From Hominenteromicrobium mulieris (GTDB lineage: Bacteria; Bacillota; Clostridia; Oscillospirales; Acutalibacteraceae), in assembly GCF_020687165.1 (NCBI RefSeq), contig NZ_JAJEQC010000003.1: a DNA stretch of 64,000 bases; one strand, written 5' to 3'. The notes under the pieces were generated by a model that searched no databases, was not told the origin of the DNA, and was given only the letters and a program-made list of their open reading frames with translations. The translations under genes were made by a program, and so were the position numbers. This document shows, piece after piece, positions 8,893-17,484 of this stretch (position 1 is the first letter of the stretch; each line of letters starts with the position of its first letter).

Positions 8893-10269
8893 TTATTCCT
8901 CGGTCTTAGCTTCAGCTGTTTCCTCGGTTTTTTCTTCCGCTGCCTTCTTGGTGCTCTTTCTTCTGGTGGTCTTCTTTGCCGGCTTTTCTGCCTTTACAGA
9001 AGCGTTTTCCTTAACAAAGTCGATCGCCTTCTGGTTTTTAAGGTCTGCTCTGATCTGCGTCTCTGCAACGAGGTTCTTGATCTGCGCGACTTCCATATTG
9101 TACTGCTTTGCGAGTTTCTCGTACTCTTCCTCAACAGCCTCATCGGAAACTTCGAGGTTCTCAAGCTCAGCAATCTTCTCAAGTGCGAGTCTCAGCTTAA
9201 GCTGCTTCTCGGACTGCGGTCTGAACTGCTCCTTGATGGCATTGACGTCCATGCCGGTGTACTTGAGATAGGTCTCGAGGTTCAGTCCCTGAGACTGGAG
9301 GCGGTATGCGAAGTTGTTGATGCTCTCCTCAACTTCCTGCTCGTACATCTCTTCCGGAATCTCGCCCTGTACCTTCTCGATGAGTGCATCAAAGATCTGG
9401 TTCTCAACGTTCATCTCTTCCTGCTTCTCGCGGTCGCTCTGCAGCTTCTCGCGGAGGCTGTTCTTGTACTCGTCGAGCGTATCGAACTCGCTTACGTCCT
9501 TTGCGAACTCATCGTCGAGGGTCGGAAGCTCCTTGCGCTTGATCTGGTGCAGCTTGATCTTGAAGGTCGCGTCCTTGCCCTTGAGCTCTTCTGCCTGATA
9601 GTCCTCCGGGAACTTCACGCTGATCTCGAACTCGTCGCCGACTTCATGGCCGACGACCTGATCTTCAAAGCCCGGGATAAACTGACCGGAGCCGAGGGAA
9701 AGCTCGAAGCCTTCCGCTTTGCCGCCCTCGAAAGCCTTGCCGTCGCAGAAGCCCTCGAAATCGATGACTGCGGTGTCGCCCGTAAGCGCACCTCTGTTAT
9801 CGACGTCGACCATTCTGGAGTTTCTGTCCTGAACCTTTACGAGCTCTGCGCTGACGTCCTCATCCGTAACTTCGACATTCTTCTTCGTAGCCTCGATGCC
9901 CTTGTAGCCTTCAATGGTAATCACCGGCTTCACAACAACGGTGAGCTTCAGCTCGATGCCGTTTTCGCGGGAAACGGAGGTAACGTCCGCATTGGAAACC
10001 GCGATGACTTCCAAACCGGAAGCTTCGATAGCGTCCTGCATAGCCGGGCGATAGAGCTTGTCCACAGCAGCTTCAAAGAACACGTTTTCGCCGTACATCT
10101 TCTCGATGACGGATCTCGGAGCATGACCCTTGCGGAAGCCCGGAACAGACATCTTCTTGCCCTCGGTCTTTGCGACCTCGGAGAGTGCTTTGTTGAAATC
10201 TTCAGCGGAGATTTCGACCTCCAGCTCATACTTGTTGGTTTCGGTTTTGTTGGTTGCCTTTAAGTTCAT
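8893..10269 (-). CDS. tig: trigger factor
   Basis: A 458-residue ribosome-associated chaperone and peptidyl-prolyl isomerase. The N-terminal ribosome-binding domain contains the signature VPGFRKGHAPRSVIEKMYG. An FKBP-type domain (about 150-245, GDTAVIDFEGFCDGKAF and LGSGQFIPGFEDQVVG) and a long helical C-terminal domain follow. The tail is unusually charged, ending in a Lys/Glu/Ala-rich stretch. It leads the tig-clpP-clpX-lon cluster and has its own promoter with an extended -10 upstream. Confidence 0.98.
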   Translation of the reverse strand: MNLKATNKTETNKYELEVEISAEDFNKALSEVAKTEGKKMSVPGFRKGHAPRSVIEKMYGENVFFEAAVDKLYRPAMQDAIEASGLEVIAVSNADVTSVSRENGIELKLTVVVKPVITIEGYKGIEATKKNVEVTDEDVSAELVKVQDRNSRMVDVDNRGALTGDTAVIDFEGFCDGKAFEGGKAEGFELSLGSGQFIPGFEDQVVGHEVGDEFEISVKFPEDYQAEELKGKDATFKIKLHQIKRKELPTLDDEFAKDVSEFDTLDEYKNSLREKLQSDREKQEEMNVENQIFDALIEKVQGEIPEEMYEQEVEESINNFAYRLQSQGLNLETYLKYTGMDVNAIKEQFRPQSEKQLKLRLALEKIAELENLEVSDEAVEEEYEKLAKQYNMEVAQIKNLVAETQIRADLKNQKAIDFVKENASVKAEKPAKKTTRRKSTKKAAEEKTEETAEAKTEE

Positions 10270-10353
10270 TTCCTTCTATCCTCTCAAAAATAAATTACAA
10301 TTTTATTTGGAACACGCGGGCGGATATACCCGTAATGCGCGATACCTTTTGAC

Positions 10354-10362
10354 ATTATAGCA
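10354..10362 (-). promoter_or_regulatory. extended -10 promoter element for tig
   Basis: On the minus strand, TGCTATAAT (an extended -10) lies about 85 bases before the tig start codon. There is no good -35 at 16-18 bases, which fits an extended -10 type promoter. The A/T-rich leader that follows holds no other gene. Confidence 0.55.
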
Positions 10363-10426
10363 CACCTGTGCCGAATATTCCAGACAAACCTTTGAATTTT
10401 TTGATATTTTATAATTTGTTAAAAAT

Positions 10427-11134
10427 TCAGCCGATTTCTGCGTCTTTTCGCACCAATTTCGGGGTGAAACGGATATAATCACACGAGACAAGGTGCATTT
10501 TTATGCCCCCATATTCACCAAGCGGCGCTTTTTTTGCGGCGTGATCGCCGTGAATGTGCCCGTAGTAGCACTCCTTTACGCCGTATGTCTGCATCGTATC
10601 CAGCAATTCCCGGCACTGTGCGGTATCGTACGCCGGCGGGTAATGCAGGAACACGACGGGTGTGCCGCCGAGGGCTTTTGCGGCGTTTAAGGACGCGATG
10701 AGACGCCCGTTTTCGCGCGCGACGATTTTTTTATCCTCTGCCGTTTCGGCGTTATAGAGCCAGCCGCGCGTGCCGCAGACCGTAATGTCCCCCACACGCT
10801 CGGCGGAATTGAACACGAGCCGCATCGTTTTGAAGCCCTTTTGCGCAAAGAATGTCTCGATCTTGTTGCGCGTGGACCACCAGTAATCGTGGTTGCCTTT
10901 TAACAACAGCTTTTTGCCCGGCAGACTTTCGATGAACGCGAAATCCTTTCCGGTCTCTTCCAGCCGCATGCCCCAGGAAATATCCCCGGCGATGACGACG
11001 GTATCCTCTTCGGTAACGAGGGCGCGCCAGTTTTTCTCCAGCCGCTCCACATAGTTTTCCCAGCCACGGAACACATCCATCGGCTTATCTGTACCAAGGG
11101 AAAGGTGCAGATCGGCGATCGCGTACAGCGCCAT
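10427..11134 (-). CDS. calcineurin-like metallophosphoesterase
   Basis: The 235-residue protein shows the metal-ligand motifs of the calcineurin-like fold in order: ADLHLS (residues 6-11), AGDISWG, GNHDYWW, FLHYPP and GHIHG. This family includes phosphodiesterases and phosphatases of varied substrate, and nothing here narrows it further. The ATG at 11134 was chosen because it follows the thrC stop by one base and begins the metal-binding strand. It is probably co-transcribed with thrC. Confidence 0.88.
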   Translation of the reverse strand: MALYAIADLHLSLGTDKPMDVFRGWENYVERLEKNWRALVTEEDTVVIAGDISWGMRLEETGKDFAFIESLPGKKLLLKGNHDYWWSTRNKIETFFAQKGFKTMRLVFNSAERVGDITVCGTRGWLYNAETAEDKKIVARENGRLIASLNAAKALGGTPVVFLHYPPAYDTAQCRELLDTMQTYGVKECYYGHIHGDHAAKKAPLGEYGGIKMHLVSCDYIRFTPKLVRKDAEIG

Positions 11135-11135
11135 T

Positions 11136-12626
11136 TTACACTCTGACCGTTTCGCGCACAAAATCTGCCATATCGGCAGCGGCGCAGGTGTTTTCAAAGC
11201 GGACGGGCTTCGTCCTTAACGCTGTGATTGGCGCAGGGATCTTTGTGTTTGAAAGCTTCGCGAGCAGCTCGGCCTCCGCAAACGGATCTGCGGGCTTTTC
11301 GCAATCGAACGCGTCGAGCACGCTGTCCGGGAATTTATACGGGCTTGCAGTGGAAGCGATGACGGCGGGCGTGTTGTCGCCGGTCTCTTTCAAATACTGC
11401 TCGTAAACGCCGACCGCGACCGCCGTGTGCGTATCGCACAGGTAGCCGTCTTTTTCAAACGTATTGCGGATGACTTCAACGGTTTCCTTATCGTCACAGC
11501 AGCCGCCGTAGAACAGCGCGCGTACGGCATCGGCCGTTGCGGCGTCTACGGTGTATGCGCCGCCGCTTTGCAGGGCGTTCATCCAGCCCGTAAGCTTTTC
11601 GGTGTCTTCGCCGCACAAGTGGTAGAGCAGTCTTTCCAGATTGCTGGAGACCAGAATATCCATGGACGGCGAAATGGTGGTATAAAACGCGCGCTTTTTG
11701 TCGTACGTACCGGTGCGGATAAAATCCGTCAGCACGTTGTTGCTGTTCGACGCGCAGATAAACTTGTGTACCGGCAGACCCATGCGCTTTGCATAGTAGG
11801 AAGCGAGGATGTTGCCGAAGTTGCCCGTGGGCACGACGACGTTGATTGCATCGCCCATCTTAATTTTCTTCGCATTCACAAGGTCGAGGTACGCGGAGAA
11901 ATAGTAGACGATCTGCGGCAGCAAGCGGCCCCAATTGATAGAGTTCGCACTGGAGAACATCTTGTTGTGCTGCGCAAACTCGGCCTTGAGCGCGGGATCG
12001 GTGAAAATTTTCTTCACGCCGGTCTGTGCGTCGTCAAAGTTGCCGTGGATGGCGCACACGCAGACGTTTTCGCCCTCCTGCGTGTTCATCTGGCGCTTCT
12101 GCATGGGGCTGACGCCGTTTTCGGGGTAGAACACGATCATCTCCGTGCCCGCGACGTCCTTAAAGCCCTCGAGCGCCGCCTTGCCGGTATCGCCGGATGT
12201 TGCGACCAGTATGACCGCCGTTTTTCCATCCGCCGTCTTTTTAAGCGAGCGGGTCAAAAGGTGCGGCAGAATTTGCAGCGCCATGTCTTTAAACGCGCAG
12301 GTTGGGCCGTGCCACAGCTCTAAAATATGTTTATTTTCGCCGTGTTTATCGAGAGACACGACCGGTGCGGGGGTATTATCGTCAAACTTACCGTCGCCGT
12401 AAGCGCTTCCGGCGCACGCTTTAATCTCCTCCGGGGTGAAATCCGTCAGAAAGCGCGAGAGCACGTACTCGGCACGGCCGATATAGTCGAGCCCGAGCAT
12501 GTCGTTTAAGTCCGCTTTCGGGAAGCTCTGCGGAACAAAAAGGCCGCCCTCCTCGGAGATACCCTGTGCGATGGCCTGCGCCGCCGTCACCTGAAGCGCG
12601 GCGTTTCGTGTGCTGTTGTAATTCAT
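11136..12626 (-). CDS. thrC: threonine synthase
   Basis: PLP enzyme converting O-phosphohomoserine to threonine. The 496-residue chain is of the longer type. It shows the N-terminal MNYNSTR, the PLP lysine in HGPTCAFKDMALQ, VATSGDTGKAALEGF and the phosphate loop VVPTGNFGN. No threonine or T-box leader is visible in the 42 bases upstream. It is followed within one base by the metallophosphoesterase. Confidence 0.97.
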   Translation of the reverse strand: MNYNSTRNAALQVTAAQAIAQGISEEGGLFVPQSFPKADLNDMLGLDYIGRAEYVLSRFLTDFTPEEIKACAGSAYGDGKFDDNTPAPVVSLDKHGENKHILELWHGPTCAFKDMALQILPHLLTRSLKKTADGKTAVILVATSGDTGKAALEGFKDVAGTEMIVFYPENGVSPMQKRQMNTQEGENVCVCAIHGNFDDAQTGVKKIFTDPALKAEFAQHNKMFSSANSINWGRLLPQIVYYFSAYLDLVNAKKIKMGDAINVVVPTGNFGNILASYYAKRMGLPVHKFICASNSNNVLTDFIRTGTYDKKRAFYTTISPSMDILVSSNLERLLYHLCGEDTEKLTGWMNALQSGGAYTVDAATADAVRALFYGGCCDDKETVEVIRNTFEKDGYLCDTHTAVAVGVYEQYLKETGDNTPAVIASTASPYKFPDSVLDAFDCEKPADPFAEAELLAKLSNTKIPAPITALRTKPVRFENTCAAADMADFVRETVRV

Positions 12627-12668
12627 GGCATCCGCCTCCTAAATCAAGTCAGTCGTATTATACTGTAT

Positions 12669-13604
12669 TCAGGCGTTCCTGTCAAAGCGTTTGAAGAAAG
12701 ACGCCGCATTTTCAAAGAAAATTTTATCCACAAGCGCTTCCGGCAGATTATGACGCAGGAAAACGTTTGCAATGTCCTCTACGGATTCGAGACCCGTAAT
12801 GCCATGCGGCATGTCGGAGCCGTCAAAATCGCTGCCCATGGCGATGACGTCCGCGCCGCCGAGGGACAAAAAGTGCTCTGCGTGCGCGAACAGGTCTTCA
12901 ATGTCCGCCTTTGCCGGGGCATCGTTCAAGAATGCTTTGAAATAGTTGAGACCCACAAGGCCGCCGCGGTTGCAGATGATGCGGAACTGGTCGTCCGTGA
13001 GGTTTCTCGGGTGCTTGCAGAGCACCTTGGAGTTCGAGTGCGTCGCGATGAACGGGCGTTCGGTGTTTCCGGCCACGTCGTAAAAGAGTGCTTCGGAAGC
13101 GTGAGAAATGTCAATAACGATGCCCTCTTTTTCCATTTCCTTCACGGCAAGCTTGCCGAACGGCGTAAGGCCGAACTTATCGCCGGACATGACGCCGCTG
13201 CCGATCTCATTGCTGCCGTTCCATGTGAGCGTCATAACACGCACGCCGTTTTCGCGCAGGTGGTGAATATTCTTGAGATCGCCGGCAACGGCAGAGCCAC
13301 CCTCTACGGTCAAAATAAACGCCGTACCCTGTTTGTTGCCGAGCTTTTCGAGATCTTCCCCGGTTTCGAGCACGGTGAACGCGCCCGTCTCGGCCATTTT
13401 GCGGAAATAGGCCGCATGGCGGTCAAAATACTGCAAAGCCGCAGCGCCGCGCACCGAATCGGGCAGCCACACGGCGGCGCACTGCACATACGGCGCAAAG
13501 CGGTCACCCTTCTTTACGCTGACGTGCAGGTCATTGTCGATCAAAGATTTGTTTTGGTCAAGGCACGCTACAAGCGTGTCACAGTGCAGGTCAAAATAGC
13601 GCAT
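12669..13604 (-). CDS. membrane-dipeptidase-type (M19) peptidase
   Basis: The 311-residue amidohydrolase-fold protein begins YFDLHCDT (zinc ligands His and Asp), then has a central VEGG stretch, a THSNS motif with a zinc histidine, and GSDFDGSD near the end. These are the marks of peptidase family M19 (renal dipeptidase), which cleaves dipeptides and some D-containing dipeptides. No signal peptide is present, so it is probably cytoplasmic. The ATG at 13604 is preferred over the GTG three codons earlier because GAAAGGG abuts the GTG. Confidence 0.9.
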   Translation of the reverse strand: MRYFDLHCDTLVACLDQNKSLIDNDLHVSVKKGDRFAPYVQCAAVWLPDSVRGAAALQYFDRHAAYFRKMAETGAFTVLETGEDLEKLGNKQGTAFILTVEGGSAVAGDLKNIHHLRENGVRVMTLTWNGSNEIGSGVMSGDKFGLTPFGKLAVKEMEKEGIVIDISHASEALFYDVAGNTERPFIATHSNSKVLCKHPRNLTDDQFRIICNRGGLVGLNYFKAFLNDAPAKADIEDLFAHAEHFLSLGGADVIAMGSDFDGSDMPHGITGLESVEDIANVFLRHNLPEALVDKIFFENAASFFKRFDRNA

Positions 13605-13651
13605 GAAAAGCACCCTTTCGTCATTTTTCGCTTTTGAAAGCGAATTTGATT

Positions 13652-14005
13652 TTAATAAAAAGCGTTTTCGAGATATTCAATCTTGACTAACGCTCCGTTT
13701 TCGGTAAACACGGCAGCGGCGTCAAAGCGCGGCTGCAAATTCGTTTCGTGGTTGATGAGATAATACTGTGCCGTTTTGATGACCTTCGCGCGCTTAGAGG
13801 GCGTAATGGCTTCAAACGGGTGGCTGAGGCCGTCTGCGCTGCGGGTCTTCACCTCCACAAACGCAAGGTAACGGTCATTCTGCGCGATGACATCGATCTC
13901 GCCGAAGCGGCACTTGAAGTTGCGCTCCACGATCTCGTAGCCTTTTTCTTCCAGATATTCCGCCGTCAGCTGCTCGCCGAGGCGGCCGGAACCGGTGTTT
14001 GGCAT
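13652..14005 (-). CDS. yraN: YraN family protein (UPF0102, nuclease fold)
   Basis: The 117-residue protein carries the restriction-endonuclease-like core of the UPF0102 family: GEQLTAEYLEEKGYEIVERNFKC, then GEIDVIAQ and FVEVKTR, i.e. the E/D and ExK residues of a PD-(D/E)xK site. The biological role is unsettled in the literature. A strong GAGGAGGTG ribosome site precedes the ATG. It lies 12 bases after rnhB, the usual pairing in Firmicutes. Confidence 0.93.
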   Translation of the reverse strand: MPNTGSGRLGEQLTAEYLEEKGYEIVERNFKCRFGEIDVIAQNDRYLAFVEVKTRSADGLSHPFEAITPSKRAKVIKTAQYYLINHETNLQPRFDAAAVFTENGALVKIEYLENAFY

Positions 14006-14017
14006 GCGCGCACCTCC

Positions 14018-14614
14018 TCAGCCCAGAATTTTCTTTAAAAACGTCTTGCGGTGGATGGGGCACGGGCCGTATTCGTGCAGTGCTTCCACATGCACTTTGG
14101 TGCCGTAGCCCTTGTGCTTCTCGAAATGATATCCGGGGTATTGCTTTGCGTATTCCAGCATCACGCGGTCTCGGCTGACTTTCGCCAAGATGGATGCTGC
14201 CGCGATGCTGGGGCTTTTTGCATCACCCTTGACGATGGTCTCGCCCGGCACAGGCATGGGCGGCATACGGTTGCCGTCGATGAGCACATAATCGCACGCC
14301 TTCTGCATATTGTCATACGCACGGCGCATGGCGAGATATGTCGCCTGTAAAATGTTAATCTCATCGATCTCTTTTTCGTCCGCAAAGCCGATACCGTAAG
14401 CAACGGCATTTTCTTTAATGACGTCAAAGAGCGCCTCACGCTTTTTTTCGCTCAGCTTTTTGGAATCATTGAGGCCGTCGATGACAAGCCCCTCCGGAAG
14501 CCACACGGCAGCTGCGTAAACGGGGCCGGCAAGCGGACCGCGGCCGGCTTCATCGATACCGCAGACGGCGGTATAACCTTTTAAATAGGCTTCATGTTCA
14601 AAGGAATAATCCAT
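14018..14614 (-). CDS. rnhB: ribonuclease HII
   Basis: The 198-residue endonuclease removes RNA from RNA-DNA hybrids and single ribonucleotides in DNA. The signature GIDEAGRGPLAGP (residues 19-31, catalytic Asp21 and Glu22) is followed by NDSKKLSEKKRE, YVLIDG, GDAKSPSIAAASILAKVSRD and the C-terminal HKGYGT. It lies between rbgA and yraN in the conserved order. Confidence 0.97.
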   Translation of the reverse strand: MDYSFEHEAYLKGYTAVCGIDEAGRGPLAGPVYAAAVWLPEGLVIDGLNDSKKLSEKKREALFDVIKENAVAYGIGFADEKEIDEINILQATYLAMRRAYDNMQKACDYVLIDGNRMPPMPVPGETIVKGDAKSPSIAAASILAKVSRDRVMLEYAKQYPGYHFEKHKGYGTKVHVEALHEYGPCPIHRKTFLKKILG

Positions 14615-14633
14615 GGAATTTTCCTTTCCGATA

Positions 14634-15521
14634 TTACTTTAACGGGCGGCCGACGGGCTCTAATGTGATGCGTCCGAGTTTGCCGCCGCGGTATTCGTCC
14701 AACACGTTCACGGCTGCGCGCTCGGTATCGATTTCGCCGCCGGAAATGAGCATACCGCGCTTTCTGCCGATGCGCTCCAGAATTTCGTGACCCTTAAGTT
14801 CTTCTTCGGGACGAATATCCGTTTTATAACGCGTGTTGACGGCTTCGGGATATAAGTCCTGCAAAAGCTCCAACAGGCGGTAAGAAAGTCCCTCAATGTC
14901 GAGAATTTCGTCGCGCACGGCACCGGTGAACGCCAAATGTTCGCCGACGACCGGATCTTCAAACTTCGGCCACAGCACGCCCGGGGTATCGAGCAGCTCG
15001 AGACCCTTGCCAATCGCGAACCACTGGTTGCGGCGCGTCACGCCCGGTTTATCCTGCACGGCAGCTTTGCCTGCGTTGCCGCCCTTACAAAGGCGGTTGA
15101 TGAGCGACGATTTGCCGACATTCGGCACACCGACGACCATGATGCGGATGGGTCTGCCCACCATGCCCTTGCGTTCCCACGCAGCAATTTGCTCACGCAG
15201 GATGTTTTTGATCTCCGGCAGCAAGCGGTTTAGGCCCTTGCCGGTCTTGCAGTCGATCGGGATGGCGACAGTTTTATGCTGTTTAAAATAATCCATCCAC
15301 TCCGCCGTGCGGGCGGGATCTGCCATATCGAATTTATTCAGCAGCACGATTTTGGGCTTATTGCCGATGATGCTTTTCAGCACCGGGTTGCGGCTGCTGA
15401 CGGGGATGCGGGCATCGATAAGCTCCGCGACAATATCCACAAGCTTTAGACTGCTTTGGATGGCGCGGCGCGTTTTCGCCATGTGACCCGGAAACCACTG
15501 TACCGATTGTACTTCACTCAT
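14634..15521 (-). CDS. rbgA: ribosome-biogenesis GTPase RbgA/YlqF
   Basis: The 295-residue protein is a circularly permuted GTPase: the G4 motif (NKFD) comes before G1 (GVPNVGKSSLINRL) and G3 (DTPGV). The N-terminal VQWFPGHMAKTRR is the RbgA signature. The family promotes the late step of 50S assembly. The neighbours lepB and rnhB match the rplS-lepB-rbgA-rnhB order of low-GC Gram-positives. Confidence 0.96.
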   Translation of the reverse strand: MSEVQSVQWFPGHMAKTRRAIQSSLKLVDIVAELIDARIPVSSRNPVLKSIIGNKPKIVLLNKFDMADPARTAEWMDYFKQHKTVAIPIDCKTGKGLNRLLPEIKNILREQIAAWERKGMVGRPIRIMVVGVPNVGKSSLINRLCKGGNAGKAAVQDKPGVTRRNQWFAIGKGLELLDTPGVLWPKFEDPVVGEHLAFTGAVRDEILDIEGLSYRLLELLQDLYPEAVNTRYKTDIRPEEELKGHEILERIGRKRGMLISGGEIDTERAAVNVLDEYRGGKLGRITLEPVGRPLK

Positions 15522-15550
15522 ACTGTATCCTCTCTGGGTATCTTGTTTTC

Positions 15551-16129
15551 TTAGTTGTTCTCATTCGTTTTCACAAAACCGAAGCGATCGAACGGGTAAA
15601 GCGTGAACACGGCTTCTCCCATGATATGGCGCGTGTCGATCATGCCGATCTCCGCATAACGGCTGTCCCTTGATACGGTGCGGTTATCGCCCAAAACGAA
15701 CACGCAGCCCTTCGGCACGGTCTGCGGGAACACGAGCGCTTCATACCCGTCATACGGATGGAACGTGATGCCGTTTTCAATGCCGAACTGCGTTTCGTTC
15801 AGCGCTTCGCCATCGATATACACGGTGCCGGTGTCGTAATCGATATTGACCGTCTGCCCCTCCGTTGCGATGACGCGCTTGATGATGGGTTCCTCCAAAA
15901 CGTTCGTGACAACGACCACGGTGCCCTGCTCGATGTCGTGCCCGAGGTTCGTGACAACGACCTTTTCGCCCTCTACAAAATTCGGCAGCATCGACTTGCC
16001 CGTGACGGTAACAACACGGAACAGGAACGTGAACACAAGGATGACGGCCACAAGCGCAAAGACAATCTCCTCCAGCCACTCATACATGGAGCGGACGCCT
16101 TTAGACGCGGTTTTGATGTTTTTTTCCAT
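15551..16129 (-). CDS. lepB: signal peptidase I
   Basis: The 192-residue type I signal peptidase has one N-terminal membrane segment (about residues 19-40). Catalytic Ser46 lies in GKSMLPN and Lys84 in IIKRVIATEG, followed by the box-E motif LGDNRTVSRDSR. It cleaves secreted pre-proteins on the outer face of the membrane. It is separated from rplS by a terminator, so it probably has its own promoter in the 50-base gap. Confidence 0.96.
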   Translation of the reverse strand: MEKNIKTASKGVRSMYEWLEEIVFALVAVILVFTFLFRVVTVTGKSMLPNFVEGEKVVVTNLGHDIEQGTVVVVTNVLEEPIIKRVIATEGQTVNIDYDTGTVYIDGEALNETQFGIENGITFHPYDGYEALVFPQTVPKGCVFVLGDNRTVSRDSRYAEIGMIDTRHIMGEAVFTLYPFDRFGFVKTNENN

Positions 16130-16181
16130 GCAGCTTTCACCAATTTCTGTTTTTACAGTGTATTATTTCTATATAAAGTAA

Positions 16182-16207
16182 AAAAGGGACAAAGCATTGC
16201 CCCTTTT
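16182..16207 (-). terminator. intrinsic terminator after rplS
   Basis: On the minus strand AAAAGGGGCAA pairs with TTTGTCCCTTTT (one wobble) around a very short loop, and six Ts follow. It lies 20 bases after the rplS stop and upstream of lepB. Confidence 0.85.
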
Positions 16208-16226
16208 ACTCCGTTTGCTATTCGAT

Positions 16227-16571
16227 TTAGCGAACCTGGCTCTTGACCTTAGCAGCCTTACCGACGCGGTCACGCAGATAGTAGAGCTTTGCACGGCGAA
16301 CACGGCCCTTACGGACAACGACAATGTTCTTTACGTTCGGGGAATGCAGCGGGAATACACGCTCCACGCCTACGCCGTAGGAAACACGGCGAACCGTGAA
16401 GGTCTCGCCTACACCGGAACCCTTGCGGGCAATAACTGTGCCTTCGAACTGCTGAATTCTTTCACGCTCACCCTCGCGGATGTTTACGTCGATACGGATG
16501 GTATCGCCAACGTTGAACTCAGGTGCCTGCTCCTTAACGGAATCGGCAGCAATAAGCTTTAATGCGTCCAT
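16227..16571 (-). CDS. rplS: 50S ribosomal protein L19
   Basis: The 114-residue protein matches L19 in length and sequence: NVGDTIRIDVNIREGERERIQ, FEGTVIARKGSG, VSYGVGVERVFPLHSP and RRAKLYYLRDR. The ATG at 16571 was selected because AGGAGG lies nine bases upstream; the frame is open further upstream, but that part is the structured leader. It lies at the 30S-50S interface of the ribosome. Expression is likely controlled through the leader described separately. Confidence 0.98.
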   Translation of the reverse strand: MDALKLIAADSVKEQAPEFNVGDTIRIDVNIREGERERIQQFEGTVIARKGSGVGETFTVRRVSYGVGVERVFPLHSPNVKNIVVVRKGRVRRAKLYYLRDRVGKAAKVKSQVR

Positions 16572-16704
16572 TTGATCTTCCTCCTGATAATTTTTCAGAC
16601 ATTCATGCGGTACGCGCCGCAGAGGACTGTCCGCTTCAATGACGCGGTTTGCACCGTGCATTGATCCCCATTGGCAGCGTTTGAGGGCCAACGGATTTCA
16701 AATG
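16572..16704 (-). promoter_or_regulatory. structured 5' leader of rplS (L19 leader candidate)
   Basis: The 130-base untranslated leader contains three hairpins in order: TTGGC/GCCAA (16671-16691), CGGT-GCAA-ACCG with a GNRA tetraloop, and TGCGG/CCGCA around a six-base loop. Firmicutes are known to have an L19 leader motif before rplS in which the protein is thought to repress its own mRNA. The match to that motif is inferred from position and fold, not from an alignment. Confidence 0.55.
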
Positions 16705-16711
16705 CTTAAAT

Positions 16712-16740
16712 AGTTTATCACAACATGCGGAAAAAAGCAA
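16712..16740 (-). promoter_or_regulatory. sigma-A promoter for rplS
   Basis: On the minus strand TTGCTT and TAAACT are spaced by 17 bases. Transcription would begin about seven bases later and produce the structured leader. Confidence 0.7.
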
Positions 16741-16830
16741 GTGTTTTTTAACGGAAACCCGCACAAAGATCGCGAAAAAATGCAGATAAACTGCGCATTA
16801 CGCGAAAAACAGACGTGATTTTCCGCCGTT

Positions 16831-17484
16831 TTACTTAAATTCGCGGAACGCGCTGTCGAAAAGCCGTGTGCGCTCCACGCGGACAAGCAACTCGCGGTTC
16901 AGTACGCGCTCTGCGGCGTCCACAAAGAGCGTCGGGTTAATACCGCCCTGGTTGCCCGCGGGCAGGCGCACCGTCATTTCAAGGCAGTTTGGTTTTTCTT
17001 CAAACGCCATGTTTTCAAAGTACGGCTTGATATCGACGATCTTTTCGCCCTTTTTGGAGTGCTTCTTTACTGTAAGCTCCGGCTCGGCAAGCACGCGCTG
17101 CATCTCGCTTTTTTCAAACGCCGGGTCTTCGCACTCCAGACGCAGGATGTACTCGGCGTTTGCGACATCGTTGCCCTTCATTTCGGGTTCCGTCACCGCC
17201 CACACGCGGATATCATGCGGCAGGCCGGCGTTCAATTTTTCGATGAGCTCCGGATACGGCATGTCCTCGATGAGGCGAATGTCCATCGATTCGTGACGGC
17301 CTTCAAAGCCGAGCGAGAGCGGGGCCGCGAACGTCAAGAACACGTGCGGGTTAAAGCCCTCCGTGTACCACAGCGGCAGCTTTGCTTTGTGGAACGCGCG
17401 GGACATGCAGCGGTTTAAATCAAGGTGCGAAATGTACCGTGCCGTGCCGGTTTTGGAAAACCAGACTCTAACATCTTTTCTCAA
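16831..17484 (-). CDS. DUF2344 / TIGR03936 protein
   Basis: The 217-residue protein starts RVWFSKTGTARYISHLDLNRCMSRAFHKA and continues LPLWYTEGFNPHVFLTFAAPLSLGFEG, the conserved core of the DUF2344 family. Members are encoded next to, or fused with, the radical SAM protein of the TIGR03960 family, as here. The function is not established. The start is a TTG eight bases after a perfect AAAGGAGG that lies inside the last codons of the upstream gene. The overlap of 17 bases means tight coupling. Confidence 0.9.
   Translation of the reverse strand: MRKDVRVWFSKTGTARYISHLDLNRCMSRAFHKAKLPLWYTEGFNPHVFLTFAAPLSLGFEGRHESMDIRLIEDMPYPELIEKLNAGLPHDIRVWAVTEPEMKGNDVANAEYILRLECEDPAFEKSEMQRVLAEPELTVKKHSKKGEKIVDIKPYFENMAFEEKPNCLEMTVRLPAGNQGGINPTLFVDAAERVLNRELLVRVERTRLFDSAFREFK

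Noticed and set aside
8407..10263. Long plus-strand open frame of over 600 codons antisense to tig and clpP
   Set aside because: Leu/Val/Arg-rich mirror of well-supported minus-strand genes; no ribosome site and no protein-like motifs.
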